The notes under the pieces were generated by a model, which made no database searches, was not told where the DNA came from, and saw nothing but the letters and a program-made list of their open reading frames with translations. Shown piece after piece: positions 26,565 through 35,981 of a DNA stretch of 64,000 nt (the stretch's first letter is position 1; each line of letters opens with the position of its first letter). Origin of the DNA: Flavobacterium sp. IMCC34852 (GTDB lineage: Bacteria > Bacteroidota > Bacteroidia > Flavobacteriales > Flavobacteriaceae). The stretch covers positions 620,001-684,000 of the forward strand of contig NZ_CP121446.1 of NCBI RefSeq assembly GCF_030643905.1, read 5' to 3'. The position numbers and the translations under genes were made by a program.

Positions 26565-28880
26565 TTATAATCCGAATTCATCGGTGTTTTGTTCTTCTTC
26601 GGGATTGTCAACCGCGGTTGAATCGGTTTCGACTTTTGGCGGTGCCCAGCAATCTACTTTGATGGAAAGATTGTCCGGTCTTTGGAACGGATCTTTGGAA
26701 ATTTGCAGGTCTTTGTCTTCGTAACATTTCTTCATCATATAACCCCAAATAGGTAAAGCAGCCGTAGCACCTTGACCATAAGTAATGCCTTTGAAACGGG
26801 CCGAACGGTCTTCACAACCTACCCAAACTCCGGTAACTAGATTTGGTACCATACCGATAAACCAGCCGTCAGATTGGTTTTGGGAAGTTCCTGTTTTACC
26901 GGCAATCGGATTGGTAAACATGTACGGATAGCCGGTCCAACGGTTGTCACCGCTTCCGCCACCTTGGGTACGCAAGCGCACACCGGAACCGCTTTCGGTA
27001 ACGCCTTCGAGCAATTTGATTACGGCATAAGCAATGTCTTTGTTTAATACGTCGTGTGTATCAGGAACCGGTTCGTAAAGGACGACACCGTTTTTATCTT
27101 CGATTCTACTGATGAATTGCGGTTTGATGTAAACCCCTTGATTGGCGAAAGTACTGTAAGCGGCAACCATGTCTTCTACCGTGATCTCCACAGCGCCCAA
27201 AGCTATCGATGGTTGATTGGGAATATCGGCTTTTACGCCCAATTTTTTGGTCAATGCCGCAACAGATTCCGGACCGGTTTTGTCAATTAATTTGGCCGAA
27301 ACGGTATTGATGGATAAAGCCAAAGCGCGTTTTAAAGTGACCATGCCTCGGTATTGGTGGTCGGAGTTTTTAGGTTCCCAATCTTCGGTTACATTGTGTC
27401 TGCCTTTGTGAATCATAAACGGACTGTCGATAATAGAATCACAAGGCGACATGCCGAGTTGCTCAATAGCTGTGGCGTAAACGAATGGTTTGAAAGTCGA
27501 GCCTACTTGTCGAGCGCCTTGCCCTACGTGGTCGTATTGGAAGTATTTGTAATCGATGCCGCCAACCCAAGCCTTGATATGTCCGGTTTGCGGTTCCATC
27601 GACATTAATCCAGCTTGCAGAAAGTGTTTGTAATAACGAATGGAATCCATAGGCGTCATTAACGTATCGATTTCCCCTTTCCAAGAGAAGATTTTCATTT
27701 TGGTTTTGATGTCGAAAGAAGCGATGATTTCGTCTTCGGTTTTGTCCATTTCTTTCATCACGCGCCAACGTTCCGAATTTTTCATGGCTTGGCTGATGAT
27801 TCTTTTGGTTTCTTCAGGAGTAATGTTGACAAAAGGAGCGTTTTTATTATCTTTTTGTTGCGCAAAAAACTCTTGTTGCAAGTTTTTCATGTGAGCCTGA
27901 ACGGCCTCTTCGGCATGTTCCTGAATTTTGGAATCGATGGTGGTGTAAATTTTCAGACCATCGCTGTAAATATCCCAATCACTGCCGTCAGATCTTTTGT
28001 TTTCTTTGGCCCAATTTTTCATGTATTCGCGAAGGAATTCACGAAAATAAGTCGCCGTTCCTTCTTTGTGACTTTCCGGATGGAAGTTTAAAACAATCGG
28101 TTTTACGGCTAAAGTATCGCGGGATTCTTTGGCTAAAACTTTGTTTCTCACCATTTGGTCTAAAACCGTGTTTCTTCTGTTTTTCACTTTTTCCAAACGG
28201 CGCAACGGATTGTAGAGCGAAGGATTTTTAAGCATTCCGACAAACATAGCAGCTTCATCGATAGTTAAATCGCGAGGTTCTTTTCCGAAATAAACTTTAG
28301 AAGCTGAACGAATTCCTACGGCTGTATTCACAAAATCGGCTTTGTTTAAGTACATGGCGATGATTTCGTTTTTCGTGTATTGGCGTTCCAATTTTACTGC
28401 GATAATCCATTCTTTTACTTTTTGAATGATACGAAAAGGTTTAAAACTGGAACCTTCTCCATGAAAAAGTAGTTTGGCCAACTGTTGGGTCAAAGTACTG
28501 GCGCCGCCATCAGCACCCAATTTGAGTGCGGCTCCAAAAGTTCTTCTGGCATCGATTCCGGAGTGTTCGTAGAAGCGCTCGTCTTCGGTAGCTACTAGGG
28601 CTTTTACCAAATGTGGCGGCAAGTCTTCGTATTTGATTGGCGTTCGGTTTTCGTTATAAAACTTTCCAATGGTAACGCCATCAGAAGAGATGATTTCGGT
28701 GGCCAAATTGGATTCGGGGTTTTCTAAGTCTTCAAAGGAAGGCATACTGCCAAAAAATCCCCATGAAGCTAAGAAGAAAAACAAGACCATGATTCCAAGT
28801 CCGTAAGCGAACAACTTCCAAAATTTCTTTTGGTAGTATTTGATGTCTTTGACTGTTGCGGTATTATTTTTTTGTGCCAT
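26565..28880 (-). CDS. Penicillin-binding protein 1A (class A, bifunctional)
   Basis: 771 residues. It builds peptidoglycan in the periplasm with both glycosyltransferase and transpeptidase activity. A single N-terminal membrane anchor (about residues 22-45) is followed by a GT51 domain with TEDERFYEHSGID and GASTLTQQLAKLLF. The transpeptidase domain has the SxxK serine in GSTFKPFVYA, the SxN motif in LSINTVSAK, and KTGTSQNQSDGWF. The C-terminus is acidic with no extra domain. It lies 4 bases after gldH and ends the ricT-gldH-PBP1A operon. Confidence 0.96.
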   Translation of the reverse strand: MAQKNNTATVKDIKYYQKKFWKLFAYGLGIMVLFFFLASWGFFGSMPSFEDLENPESNLATEIISSDGVTIGKFYNENRTPIKYEDLPPHLVKALVATEDERFYEHSGIDARRTFGAALKLGADGGASTLTQQLAKLLFHGEGSSFKPFRIIQKVKEWIIAVKLERQYTKNEIIAMYLNKADFVNTAVGIRSASKVYFGKEPRDLTIDEAAMFVGMLKNPSLYNPLRRLEKVKNRRNTVLDQMVRNKVLAKESRDTLAVKPIVLNFHPESHKEGTATYFREFLREYMKNWAKENKRSDGSDWDIYSDGLKIYTTIDSKIQEHAEEAVQAHMKNLQQEFFAQQKDNKNAPFVNITPEETKRIISQAMKNSERWRVMKEMDKTEDEIIASFDIKTKMKIFSWKGEIDTLMTPMDSIRYYKHFLQAGLMSMEPQTGHIKAWVGGIDYKYFQYDHVGQGARQVGSTFKPFVYATAIEQLGMSPCDSIIDSPFMIHKGRHNVTEDWEPKNSDHQYRGMVTLKRALALSINTVSAKLIDKTGPESVAALTKKLGVKADIPNQPSIALGAVEITVEDMVAAYSTFANQGVYIKPQFISRIEDKNGVVLYEPVPDTHDVLNKDIAYAVIKLLEGVTESGSGVRLRTQGGGSGDNRWTGYPYMFTNPIAGKTGTSQNQSDGWFIGMVPNLVTGVWVGCEDRSARFKGITYGQGATAALPIWGYMMKKCYEDKDLQISKDPFQRPDNLSIKVDCWAPPKVETDSTAVDNPEEEQNTDEFGL

Positions 28881-28884
28881 ATTT

Positions 28885-29370
28885 TTATTCTGTAGATTCT
28901 ATTCTGAAACCAACATCGGTAATTCCGGCCAATGAAGGAACGCCTTCAATTTTACCGGTTTGTCTTACTGCATGTTTGATGTGAATTTTATAAACGCCTT
29001 TTTGAGTAAAACTTACCTTGTCTTTGTAAAACAATTTGTTTTCTTTAATATCGGTAAAGCCTTCTCCAAGAAGCGTGCCATCGGGATTAGTCATTTGGTA
29101 TTCTAAAGTATCCACTTTTACTTGTCGGTTAGGTTGTTCCAAGGAAACAATTAAGAACAAATTATTAAATGGATAATCATCATTGTCTCTGACATTCACA
29201 AATAAATTATACACTTTTTTGACGTCTAATTGCGGCAACTCAAAAGTTATAATACTGTCTTTGTGCCATTCCTTTCCGACCGATTGGTATTCGTCAAAAA
29301 CTCTTTTTTCGTCGCAGGAGATAAGCGAAAAAAAGACTAAAATAAAGAGGATGCTACTTTTTATCTTCAT
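28885..29370 (-). CDS. gldH: Gliding motility lipoprotein GldH
   Basis: 161 residues with a signal peptide and lipobox ending at Cys19 (SLISC). The sequence fits GldH, a lipoprotein needed for gliding in Flavobacterium johnsoniae, where loss of GldH stops surface movement. Recognisable parts are EYQSVGKEWHKDSIITFELP, NLFVNVRDNDDYPFNNLFL and the GKIEGVPSLAGITDVGFRI tail. Its start overlaps the end of ricT by 17 bases and it is followed after 4 bases by the PBP1A gene. The grouping with a cell-wall synthase is a recurring arrangement as I recall it in Flavobacteriaceae. Confidence 0.93.
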   Translation of the reverse strand: MKIKSSILFILVFFSLISCDEKRVFDEYQSVGKEWHKDSIITFELPQLDVKKVYNLFVNVRDNDDYPFNNLFLIVSLEQPNRQVKVDTLEYQMTNPDGTLLGEGFTDIKENKLFYKDKVSFTQKGVYKIHIKHAVRQTGKIEGVPSLAGITDVGFRIESTE

Positions 29371-30604
29371 TCTTTTTCTGAATTATAATAGGTTTTTTTC
29401 CTTGCGGTTTTTGCTTTTGTTTTTGTCCTTCGTTTGATGTAGAATTTGACGCAACATCGGAAGTTTTCGCTTTATTTCGGTTTCGGTTTTTGTTTTTGTT
29501 TTTGCTTCTTCTTGGTTGGTCAAAACGAGTTAAACTTTCTTGTCCCATGGCGTTATTGAAATCTTTTTCCGGTTCGGCTACAATTTCAACAGCAAAATCT
29601 TCCAATGAACTTACTTTTTTACCTTGCTTGTTTTGGGCAACGATTTCTTTGACTTGCTCGATGTTTAACACGTGCCAATTGGCAAAATTGTCAAAATAAG
29701 CAAACCACATCAATCCTTTGAAGATGTCTTGTTTTTGGCAAACAGCATCGCCTTTTTCGGTTTTTAATTTGGTTTCAAATTCGGGAAAATCTTTTAGTGC
29801 ATCCATGTAAGTGTCTAATTCATAGTTTAGACAACATTTCAGTTTGCCGCATTGTCCGGCTAATTTTTGAGGGTTCAAAGACAACTGTTGGTAACGCGCT
29901 GCAGAGGTATTGACACTTCTGAAATCGGTTAACCAAGTGGAGCAACACAATTCTCTTCCGCAAGAACCGATTCCGCCCAAACGAGAAGCTTCCTGACGAA
30001 AACCCACTTGTTTCATCTCAATTCGGGTGCTGAATTCGCGAGCGTAATCTTTAATCAACATTCTGAAATCGACGCGATCATTTGCAGTGTAATAGAAAGT
30101 AACCTTAGAGCCATCGCCTTGGAATTCGATATCTGAAATTTTCATTTCTAATTTGTGAGCAATCGCCAATTCACGCGCTTTAACTTTCATCGGCTCTTCT
30201 TTGTCACGAGCATCACTCCAAATATCAATGTCTTTTTGAGACGCTTTTCGGTATACTTTCGGGATTTCTGTGCTGGTGTGATTGACACCTTTTTTCTTCA
30301 TTTGAATTTTTACCAATTCGCCGGTTAGGGTAACAATCCCAACATCATGTCCGGGAGAAGCTTCGGTAGCCACTACATCCCCAATGCTTAGGGTTAGTTT
30401 TTCGGTATTGCGAAAAAATTCTTTTCTGCCGTTCTTGAATCGCACTTCCACACAATCGAAAGGCGCTTCGCCATTGGGCAAACTCATATTAGCCAGCCAA
30501 TCGAAAACGGTTAGTTTGTTGCAGCTATCGGTGCCGCAAGTCCCATTATTTTTGCATCCTTTTGGCGCACCGCCATCGGAAGTTGAACAACTTGTACAAG
30601 CCAT
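29354..30604 (-). CDS. ricT: RicT-like PSP1-domain protein
   Basis: 416 residues. The PSP1 domain covers roughly residues 90-300 and carries GSCGRELCCSTWL and CGKLKCCLNYEL, the paired cysteine motifs that bind [4Fe-4S] clusters in the Bacillus RicT/YaaT protein, plus an N-terminal Cys-rich segment (CTSCSTSDG). The last 90 residues are Lys, Arg, Gln and Asn-rich with repeated RNKNKNRNRNK, probably disordered and nucleic-acid binding. RicT acts with RicA and RicF in RNA maturation in Bacillus; its role in Bacteroidota is not established. It is first in the operon with gldH. Confidence 0.88.
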   Translation of the reverse strand: MACTSCSTSDGGAPKGCKNNGTCGTDSCNKLTVFDWLANMSLPNGEAPFDCVEVRFKNGRKEFFRNTEKLTLSIGDVVATEASPGHDVGIVTLTGELVKIQMKKKGVNHTSTEIPKVYRKASQKDIDIWSDARDKEEPMKVKARELAIAHKLEMKISDIEFQGDGSKVTFYYTANDRVDFRMLIKDYAREFSTRIEMKQVGFRQEASRLGGIGSCGRELCCSTWLTDFRSVNTSAARYQQLSLNPQKLAGQCGKLKCCLNYELDTYMDALKDFPEFETKLKTEKGDAVCQKQDIFKGLMWFAYFDNFANWHVLNIEQVKEIVAQNKQGKKVSSLEDFAVEIVAEPEKDFNNAMGQESLTRFDQPRRSKNKNKNRNRNKAKTSDVASNSTSNEGQKQKQKPQGKKPIIIQKKNEDKK

Positions 30605-30725
30605 AATTTGGAGATCTGTATGTTGGGCATCTTATTTTTCAAACAAGACTACTTATCATAAACGTTAAAAGTGTAAAGATAGTATTTTTTAAAGTTTTTA
30701 AAATTCTTTCGGATAATATTTGATT

Positions 30726-30758
30726 TTGTTTTTTTATAAGATAATTTATCTATTTTCG
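30726..30758 (+). promoter_or_regulatory. Predicted promoter of the lipocalin-like lipoprotein gene
   Basis: TTG at 30726-30728, 22 bases, then TATTTTCG (one mismatch to TAnnTTTG) at 30751-30758. The ATG lies 29 bases on. The same 180-base region must also hold the divergent ricT promoter. Confidence 0.45.
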
Positions 30759-30786
30759 CCTTTCTAATAAAATAAATTATATCCTA

Positions 30787-31200
30787 ATGAAAAAATTAAG
30801 CTTATTCTCTTTGGCAATTTTGTCAAGTTTTGCGATTTCATGTTCCTCTGATGATAGTCCGACTACTTCCGGAGATATCTTAGGCAAATGGTATTTTAAA
30901 GAGTACAAAGTACAAGGACAGACTATTCCTTATGATGACCATGAAGAATGTGGTAGAGATTATATTCAATTCAATGCAGATGGCTCAGGAGCCAATGTAG
31001 ATGTTTGGAATTGTGAGTTGGACATCGCCCCTTTTACATATACTAAATCAGGCAACAATCTTTCGATTACTTCTGATGGCGTAACTGATATTGTTCCAAT
31101 AACTGAGCTTTCAGCAACAACTTTAAAAGTAAAAACGATTTCTGATTTTGATGATGACGGTGATGATGAAACAGTTGTTATAGTTTTAACAAAAAACTAA
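30787..31200 (+). CDS. Lipocalin-like lipoprotein
   Basis: 137 residues. The signal peptide has a lipobox at Cys19 (FAISC) followed by SSDDSPTT. The mature protein has the small beta-barrel pattern of Bacteroidota lipocalin-like domains: ILGKWYFKEYKVQG at the first strand, FNADGSG in the middle, and alternating strands to the end. An acidic DFDDDGDDE loop near residue 120 could hold calcium. Such proteins are numerous in the phylum, exported and anchored in the inner or outer membrane. Function unknown. Confidence 0.82.
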   Translation: MKKLSLFSLAILSSFAISCSSDDSPTTSGDILGKWYFKEYKVQGQTIPYDDHEECGRDYIQFNADGSGANVDVWNCELDIAPFTYTKSGNNLSITSDGVTDIVPITELSATTLKVKTISDFDDDGDDETVVIVLTKN

Positions 31201-31223
31201 AAAATAAAAACCGAGTTTTAGAC

Positions 31224-31254
31224 TACCCCAAATAGCATCTAACTATTTGGGGTA
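31224..31254. terminator. Bidirectional terminator
   Basis: A perfect 12-bp stem TACCCCAAATAG/CTATTTGGGGTA with a 7-base loop, placed between the convergent lipoprotein and trhO genes. A T-run follows on the plus strand. Confidence 0.87.
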
Positions 31255-31257
31255 TTT

Positions 31258-32616
31258 TTATGTTACTATCTTGAATAATTTATCGGATAAACGGATGCGG
31301 AAAGGCACTTCGAAAGTAACTTTATCGCCTGTTTTGGCTAGAGTGCTTGCTTGGCCGTTGACCATCATTTTTTCTAAAACCAATTCTTGGTTTCCGGTGG
31401 TTGGTCCGCTGATTAAAATTTTATCACCAAGGTTCAATTCGTGGTTTTCCATCAAGAATAAACCTATGCCCGCTTTAGTATAGTAATGTTCGGCTTTGGC
31501 TACTAACACTTTTTTGATCTTGATTTTTTGACGAATGTCTTTAGTTTCTTGCGCTTTCGCCAAAGGAACATTCGGTAAGTCACCTGAATGTTTGAAACGC
31601 AAATTCTCGGAACGGCCTTTGCGGAAGATTTTGTTGCCTACTTGTTTCCCGCGGCGTAATTTTACTTGTTCGGCTAATGGAAGGTGTGTGGTTTCTAAGC
31701 ATTCGGTAGAGCAACAATTTTCCATCAAAGCCATACAATCATCACATTGAATAAATAACAAATGACAACCGTCGTTGGCGCAATTGGTGTGATTGTCACA
31801 AGGTTTGCCGCATTGGTGACATTGTGAAACGATATCGTCGGTGATTCTTTCCCCTAATCTGTTATCAAACACAAAGTTTTTCCCGATGAATTTGCTCTCG
31901 AGGTTTTGCTCTTTAATTTGACGCGCATAATTGATGATGCCGCCTTCAAGTTGAAATACATTTTTAAAACCTTGGTGTTTGAAGTAAGCCGAAGCTTTCT
32001 CGCAACGTATCCCTCCGGTACAATACATCACCAAGTTTTTGTCTTCTTTGAAATCTTTCAATTGTTCATTGATAATCGGCAAGCTTTCGCGGAAAGTTTC
32101 CACATCGGGTGTAATGGCGTTTTTAAAATGACCGACTTCACTTTCGTAGTGATTTCTGAAATCCACTACTATAGTGTTTGGGTCATCTAAAATTTGGTTG
32201 AATTCTGCTGCGCCTAAATGCACGCCTTTGTTGGTTACGTCAAAAGTGTCGTCGTTTAAACCATCGGCTACAATTTTGTGTCGGACTTTTATGGTGAGTT
32301 TTAAAAACGAATGGTCATCGTGTTCTACGGCTACATTGAGGCGAATGCCTTGCATAAAATCGTACGCTTCCAGAGTGTCGCGGAAGGCTTCAAAGTTTTC
32401 GGCCGGCACACTCATTTGAGCATTGATACCTTCGTGGGCTACGTAAATTCGACCAAGTGCATCGAGTGCATTCCAGGCGATAAACAATTCGTCTCTAAAT
32501 TTTTTAGGATCTTCAATTTTGGCGTACGCATAGAAAGACAACGTAAGGCGTTGTTGTCCGGCTTGGTCAATCAGCTCGGCTCTTTCTTCTGCGCTTAAGG
32601 TGTTATACAGTTGCAT
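31258..32616 (-). CDS. trhO: tRNA uridine-34 hydroxylase TrhO with an added C-terminal beta-barrel
   Basis: 452 residues, about 100 longer than the usual TrhO/YceA. Residues 1-110 are the ferredoxin-like N-terminal domain. The rhodanese domain follows with active-site loop CTGGIRC (Cys199, Cys205). Residues 266-305 hold the normal cysteine-rich region (CHQCG, CANDGC, CDDC, CCSTEC). TrhO uses O2 to make 5-hydroxyuridine at the tRNA wobble position. The extra residues 367-452 resemble the EF-Tu domain-2-like barrel seen in small translation-factor-like proteins and at the end of U32 peptidase-family proteins (YYTKAGIG, LNLGDKILISGPTTG, RLSDKLFKI). The gene has its own promoter. Confidence 0.92.
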   Translation of the reverse strand: MQLYNTLSAEERAELIDQAGQQRLTLSFYAYAKIEDPKKFRDELFIAWNALDALGRIYVAHEGINAQMSVPAENFEAFRDTLEAYDFMQGIRLNVAVEHDDHSFLKLTIKVRHKIVADGLNDDTFDVTNKGVHLGAAEFNQILDDPNTIVVDFRNHYESEVGHFKNAITPDVETFRESLPIINEQLKDFKEDKNLVMYCTGGIRCEKASAYFKHQGFKNVFQLEGGIINYARQIKEQNLESKFIGKNFVFDNRLGERITDDIVSQCHQCGKPCDNHTNCANDGCHLLFIQCDDCMALMENCCSTECLETTHLPLAEQVKLRRGKQVGNKIFRKGRSENLRFKHSGDLPNVPLAKAQETKDIRQKIKIKKVLVAKAEHYYTKAGIGLFLMENHELNLGDKILISGPTTGNQELVLEKMMVNGQASTLAKTGDKVTFEVPFRIRLSDKLFKIVT

Positions 32617-32672
32617 GCTATAAACGTTTAAGTGAGAAATATGTTGTGAATTCTAAATGGAAGAATTCGGAG

Positions 32673-32703
32673 CAAAGGTACATTTTTAAAATAAAAAACC
32701 CAA
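32673..32703 (-). promoter_or_regulatory. Predicted trhO promoter
   Basis: Minus-strand TTG at 32703-32701, 20 bases, then TACCTTTG at 32680-32673: a full match to the Bacteroidota consensus. The ATG lies 57 bases downstream of the -7 box. The -33 TTG is part of the terminator stem of the preceding bacilliredoxin gene. Confidence 0.65.
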
Positions 32704-32723
32704 CCGAATAAACGATTGGGTTT
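32696..32723 (-). terminator. Terminator of the bacilliredoxin gene
   Basis: An 11-bp stem (arms 32696-32706 and 32713-32723) with a 6-base loop and a following U-run on the minus strand. The stem is fully paired on the minus strand, with one U-G, but has an A-C mismatch on the plus strand. It lies about 95 bases after the gene's stop. Confidence 0.82.
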
Positions 32724-32817
32724 CTTTTTCATAGCATTTCTCCCATTTAGCATGGCATCTTGAAAGATAGACGTGATTCAATGGAAAAGGTTGCGTGATG
32801 TTTTAAAAAAATATTTT

Positions 32818-33228
32818 TTAGCAGAATTCTGCGTAAGCATCTTTTAGGTTTTCTGCTATTAATTCCGCCGGACGACCTTCGATGTGGTGACGTTCCAACA
32901 TGTGTACCAATTCACCGTTTTTGAACAACGCCATACTTGGTGATGATGGTGGAAAAGGAAACATTTCTTCTCTGGCAGCGTCAACGGCTTCTTTGTCAAC
33001 ACCGGCAAAAACAGTGATTAAATGGTCCGGTTTTTTAGCACCATCCAAACTCATTTTTGCACCCGGACGAGCATTTCTGGCCGCACAACCGCAAACTGAA
33101 TTTACCACTACCAAAGTGGTTCCTTCTGCTTTGATTGCATTTTTTACGTCGGCTGCTGTATATAATTCTTGAAAGCCAGCTTCTGAAAGTTCAGCGCGCA
33201 TTGGCAATACCATTTCTTCTGGATACAT
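32818..33228 (-). CDS. Bacilliredoxin, BrxA/BrxB family
   Basis: 136 residues with the family's CGC redox motif at Cys46-Gly-Cys48 in VVNSVCGCAARNARPG. The fold is thioredoxin-like, with LITVFAGVDKEAVDAAREEMFPFPPSSPS and a C-terminal HIEGRPAELIAENLKDAY that match the YphP/YqiW group. In Bacillus these proteins remove bacillithiol from oxidised protein thiols; Flavobacteria are thought to make bacillithiol. It stands alone with a -7 box (TATCTTTG, 33284-33277) about 50 bases upstream. Confidence 0.92.
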   Translation of the reverse strand: MYPEEMVLPMRAELSEAGFQELYTAADVKNAIKAEGTTLVVVNSVCGCAARNARPGAKMSLDGAKKPDHLITVFAGVDKEAVDAAREEMFPFPPSSPSMALFKNGELVHMLERHHIEGRPAELIAENLKDAYAEFC

Positions 33229-33276
33229 ATTTTTTTATTTTAAATATTAGTAAATTTTAGATTTTGAAATCTCTTG

Positions 33277-33284
33277 CAAAGATA
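33277..33284 (-). promoter_or_regulatory. Predicted -7 box of the bacilliredoxin gene
   Basis: Minus-strand TATCTTTG, 49 bases before the ATG. No clear -33 TTG. Confidence 0.4.
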
Positions 33285-33356
33285 ATGAGAATTCTAAAGG
33301 TAATTTTTAAAGAAATGATAAAGATTTGTTATTGTTTGATAGTCTGAAAACTGCTT

Positions 33357-33950
33357 TTATTTATTCTTCATCCTGTCTTTTAAAATCATTTCAACATTTT
33401 CTAAGTTAAACCCTTTTGCTTTCAGTAAAACTAAATAGTGAAACAACAAATCCGCTGCTTCATTCAAGAACAAATCCGCATTATCATCTTTGGCTTCTAT
33501 GACCAATTCCACCGCTTCTTCGCCCACTTTTTGGGCTATTTTATTGAGGCCTTTTTGAAAAAGTGAGGCAACGTAAGAGTCTGAACTTGGGTTTGAAATG
33601 CGTTCTTCAATGACTTTTTCCAACTCATTTAAAAATGAAAATTGAGGTTCATTGTCAAAACAAGAAGTTGTTCCGTTGTGACACGTTGGTCCGTTTGGAA
33701 GTACTTTAATCAGCAACGCATCTTGGTCGCAATCTTCTTTGATGGAAACAACTTTTAGAAAATTTCCCGAAGTTTCGCCTTTGGTCCACAACCTGTTTTT
33801 ACTTCGGCTGAAGAATGTCACAATTTTTTCTTCTTGTGTTTTTTGGAATGCTTCTTCGTTCATGTAACCTAGCATCAACACTTGTTGCGATTGGTTGTCT
33901 TGAATAATCGTTGGTATCAATCCGTTGTTTTTGGAGAAATCTAAGGTCAT
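33357..33950 (-). CDS. hisI: Bifunctional phosphoribosyl-AMP cyclohydrolase / phosphoribosyl-ATP pyrophosphatase
   Basis: 197 residues, the HisIE fusion for steps 2 and 3 of histidine synthesis. The N-terminal cyclohydrolase half has [18 protein letters not shown] and the metal-binding [10 protein letters not shown] and [12 protein letters not shown] stretches. The C-terminal pyrophosphatase half has [20 protein letters not shown]. It is the last gene of the operon, and its ATG overlaps the hisF stop (ATGA). Confidence 0.96.
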   Translation of the reverse strand: MTLDFSKNNGLIPTIIQDNQSQQVLMLGYMNEEAFQKTQEEKIVTFFSRSKNRLWTKGETSGNFLKVVSIKEDCDQDALLIKVLPNGPTCHNGTTSCFDNEPQFSFLNELEKVIEERISNPSSDSYVASLFQKGLNKIAQKVGEEAVELVIEAKDDNADLFLNEAADLLFHYLVLLKAKGFNLENVEMILKDRMKNK

Positions 33951-34699
33951 CTGATGGGTATGTTTTGGGTTTTTAAAATGTTTTTTAAAGTAGCAATCGG
34001 GACTTCATTAAAGTGAAAAATACTCGCGGCTAATCCGGCGCTGACTTCGGTTTTGGTGAATAAATCGATAAAGTCTTCTGCATTTCCTGCGCCACCGGAA
34101 GCAATCACCGGAATAGAAACCGCTTTACTGATGGCATTTGTAATTTCCAGAGCAAAGCCGTTTTTCGAACCATCATTGTTCATTGAGGTTATTAATAACT
34201 CTCCGGCACCGAGTGCTTCTGCCTTTTTGGCCCAATCAACCGCTGGAATTCCGGTCGATTCCGTGCCACCTTTGATAAAAACAAACCAGTCATTTTCGAT
34301 TTTTTTAATATCAATGGCGACGACTAAACTTTGGCTTCCGAATTCATTTGATATTTGAGTAATCAAACTCGGATTTAAAACGGCAGCCGAGTTGATACTG
34401 ACTTTATCCGCACCGGATTGCAATAACAATTTAGCGTCTTCCACGGATTGAATGCCGCCGCCAACGGTGAAGGGAATATTGATTTCTTTAGCCAATTGGG
34501 TTACCATTTCGGCCAAGGTTTTTCTTTTTTCCAAAGTCGCGCTGATGTCTAAAAACACCAATTCGTCGGCACCGTTTTTCGAATAAAAAGAAGCCAATTC
34601 CACCGGATTGCCGGCGTCTTTCAGTTCCAAAAATTGAATGCCTTTCACGACACGTCCGTCTTTGATATCCAAACACGGAATGATTCTTTTCTTTAACAT
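33947..34699 (-). CDS. hisF: Imidazole glycerol phosphate synthase, cyclase subunit
   Basis: 250 residues, a TIM barrel. Catalytic Asp11 is in [14 protein letters not shown] and the second Asp lies in [16 protein letters not shown]. The phosphate-binding loops VGGGIQS and ASGGAGN are present. With HisH it converts PRFAR plus glutamine-derived ammonia to imidazole glycerol phosphate and AICAR. It overlaps hisA by 7 bases. Confidence 0.97.
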   Translation of the reverse strand: MLKKRIIPCLDIKDGRVVKGIQFLELKDAGNPVELASFYSKNGADELVFLDISATLEKRKTLAEMVTQLAKEINIPFTVGGGIQSVEDAKLLLQSGADKVSINSAAVLNPSLITQISNEFGSQSLVVAIDIKKIENDWFVFIKGGTESTGIPAVDWAKKAEALGAGELLITSMNNDGSKNGFALEITNAISKAVSIPVIASGGAGNAEDFIDLFTKTEVSAGLAASIFHFNEVPIATLKNILKTQNIPIR

Positions 34700-35406
34700 A
34701 ATTCGCGTAAGTTTTCGATTTTAATAGTGCCTTCGTATAATGCTTTACCAATGATGGCGCCTTCGCAACCCATGGTTTTCAGCAATTCTAAATCGGCTAA
34801 AGTGGTTACGCCGCCGCTGGCAATCAGATTCACTTTCGTCTTCGATAAAATATCGATATACAATTCATTGGATGCGCCTTGAAGCATACCGTCTTTTGAA
34901 ATATCGGTACAAATCACTGACGAAATTCCTCTGGAAACATAGTTAAAAATGTATTCTATAACATCCAGTTCAGACGTTTCCAGCCAACCCTGAGTCGCAA
35001 TTTTTCGATTCAAACAATCGGCTCCCAAAATGATTTTATCGTTTCCGAATTCGCTTAACCAACTTAAAAATTCCATTGGATTTTTGGCTGCAATACTTCC
35101 GCCGGTGACTTGATTAGCGCCGTTTTCAAAAGCAATTTCGAGGTCTTTTCGTTGTTTTAATCCGCCGCCGAAATCTATTTTTAAATTCGTTTTTGTAGCG
35201 ATTTCATAAAGCACTTTGTGGTTGATAATTTGGCTGGACTTTGCGCCGTCTAAATCCACTAGATGCAAATATTGAATCCCATTGTCTTCAAAATATTTAG
35301 CGACTTCCAACGGATTTTCGTTATAGATTTTTTGCGTCGCATAATCGCCTTTGGTCAAACGGACACATTTGCTGTTGATTAGGTCTATGGCCGGTATGAT
35401 TCTCAT
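34693..35406 (-). CDS. hisA: ProFAR isomerase
   Basis: 237 residues, the TIM-barrel isomerase that opens the ribose ring of ProFAR to give PRFAR. Catalytic Asp8 is in [15 protein letters not shown] and the second Asp in [14 protein letters not shown]. The loops DFGGGLKQ and IASGGVTT bind phosphate. It resembles hisF, as expected for this duplicated pair. It overlaps hisH by 4 bases. Confidence 0.97.
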   Translation of the reverse strand: MRIIPAIDLINSKCVRLTKGDYATQKIYNENPLEVAKYFEDNGIQYLHLVDLDGAKSSQIINHKVLYEIATKTNLKIDFGGGLKQRKDLEIAFENGANQVTGGSIAAKNPMEFLSWLSEFGNDKIILGADCLNRKIATQGWLETSELDVIEYIFNYVSRGISSVICTDISKDGMLQGASNELYIDILSKTKVNLIASGGVTTLADLELLKTMGCEGAIIGKALYEGTIKIENLRELC

Positions 35407-35981
35407 AATTTCAAAAAGTTTAGTAATAACTGTTCGCCTACACTCGAAGATTTTTCGGGGTGGAATTGGGTTGCATGAAAATTATCCTTTTGCATCGAAG
35501 CACTAAATGGAACAATGTAATCGCAGACGGCTGTGCTTTCTTGGCTGATTTCAGCATAATAACTGTGAACGAAATAGAAGTTTTCTTCGGTAGAAATTCC
35601 ATCATACAATATTGAATTTAAACCCGAAATATTGTTCCAGCCCATGTGCGGCACTTTTAATTTAGGTTCGAATTTCTTTACCGTCGCCTCAAAAACTCCT
35701 AAACATTCTGTATCGCCTTCTTCCGAAAATTGACACAATAATTGTTGCCCGAGGCAAATGCCTAAAACAGGTTGTTTGAGGTTTTTGATGACTTCGTCCA
35801 GTCCTTTTTCTCTTAAGTATTTCATCGCGGAACTTGCTTCGCCAACACCTGGGAAAATTACTTTTTTTGCTTGTTGTAAAAGGTTTTTATCATCCGTAAC
35901 AACACACGAATAACCCAATCGTTCCACCGCATTTTTCACCGAAGTGATGTTGCCGGCATTGTATTTTACTATCGCTATCAT
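35403..35981 (-). CDS. hisH: Imidazole glycerol phosphate synthase, glutamine amidotransferase subunit
   Basis: 192 residues from the ATG at 35981, which begins [15 protein letters not shown]. The frame stays open upstream to 36257, but that part lies inside hisB in another frame and is not HisH-like. The amidotransferase nucleophile Cys is in [12 protein letters not shown] and the His/Glu pair in ATQFHPEKS. It supplies ammonia to HisF. Its ATG overlaps the hisB stop (ATGA). Confidence 0.97.
   Translation of the reverse strand: MIAIVKYNAGNITSVKNAVERLGYSCVVTDDKNLLQQAKKVIFPGVGEASSAMKYLREKGLDEVIKNLKQPVLGICLGQQLLCQFSEEGDTECLGVFEATVKKFEPKLKVPHMGWNNISGLNSILYDGISTEENFYFVHSYYAEISQESTAVCDYIVPFSASMQKDNFHATQFHPEKSSSVGEQLLLNFLKL

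Noticed and set aside
26477..26724. Plus-strand open frames over the PBP1A gene end
   Set aside because: They run through the structured repeat and antisense to the PBP1A coding end; their translations have no recognisable pattern.
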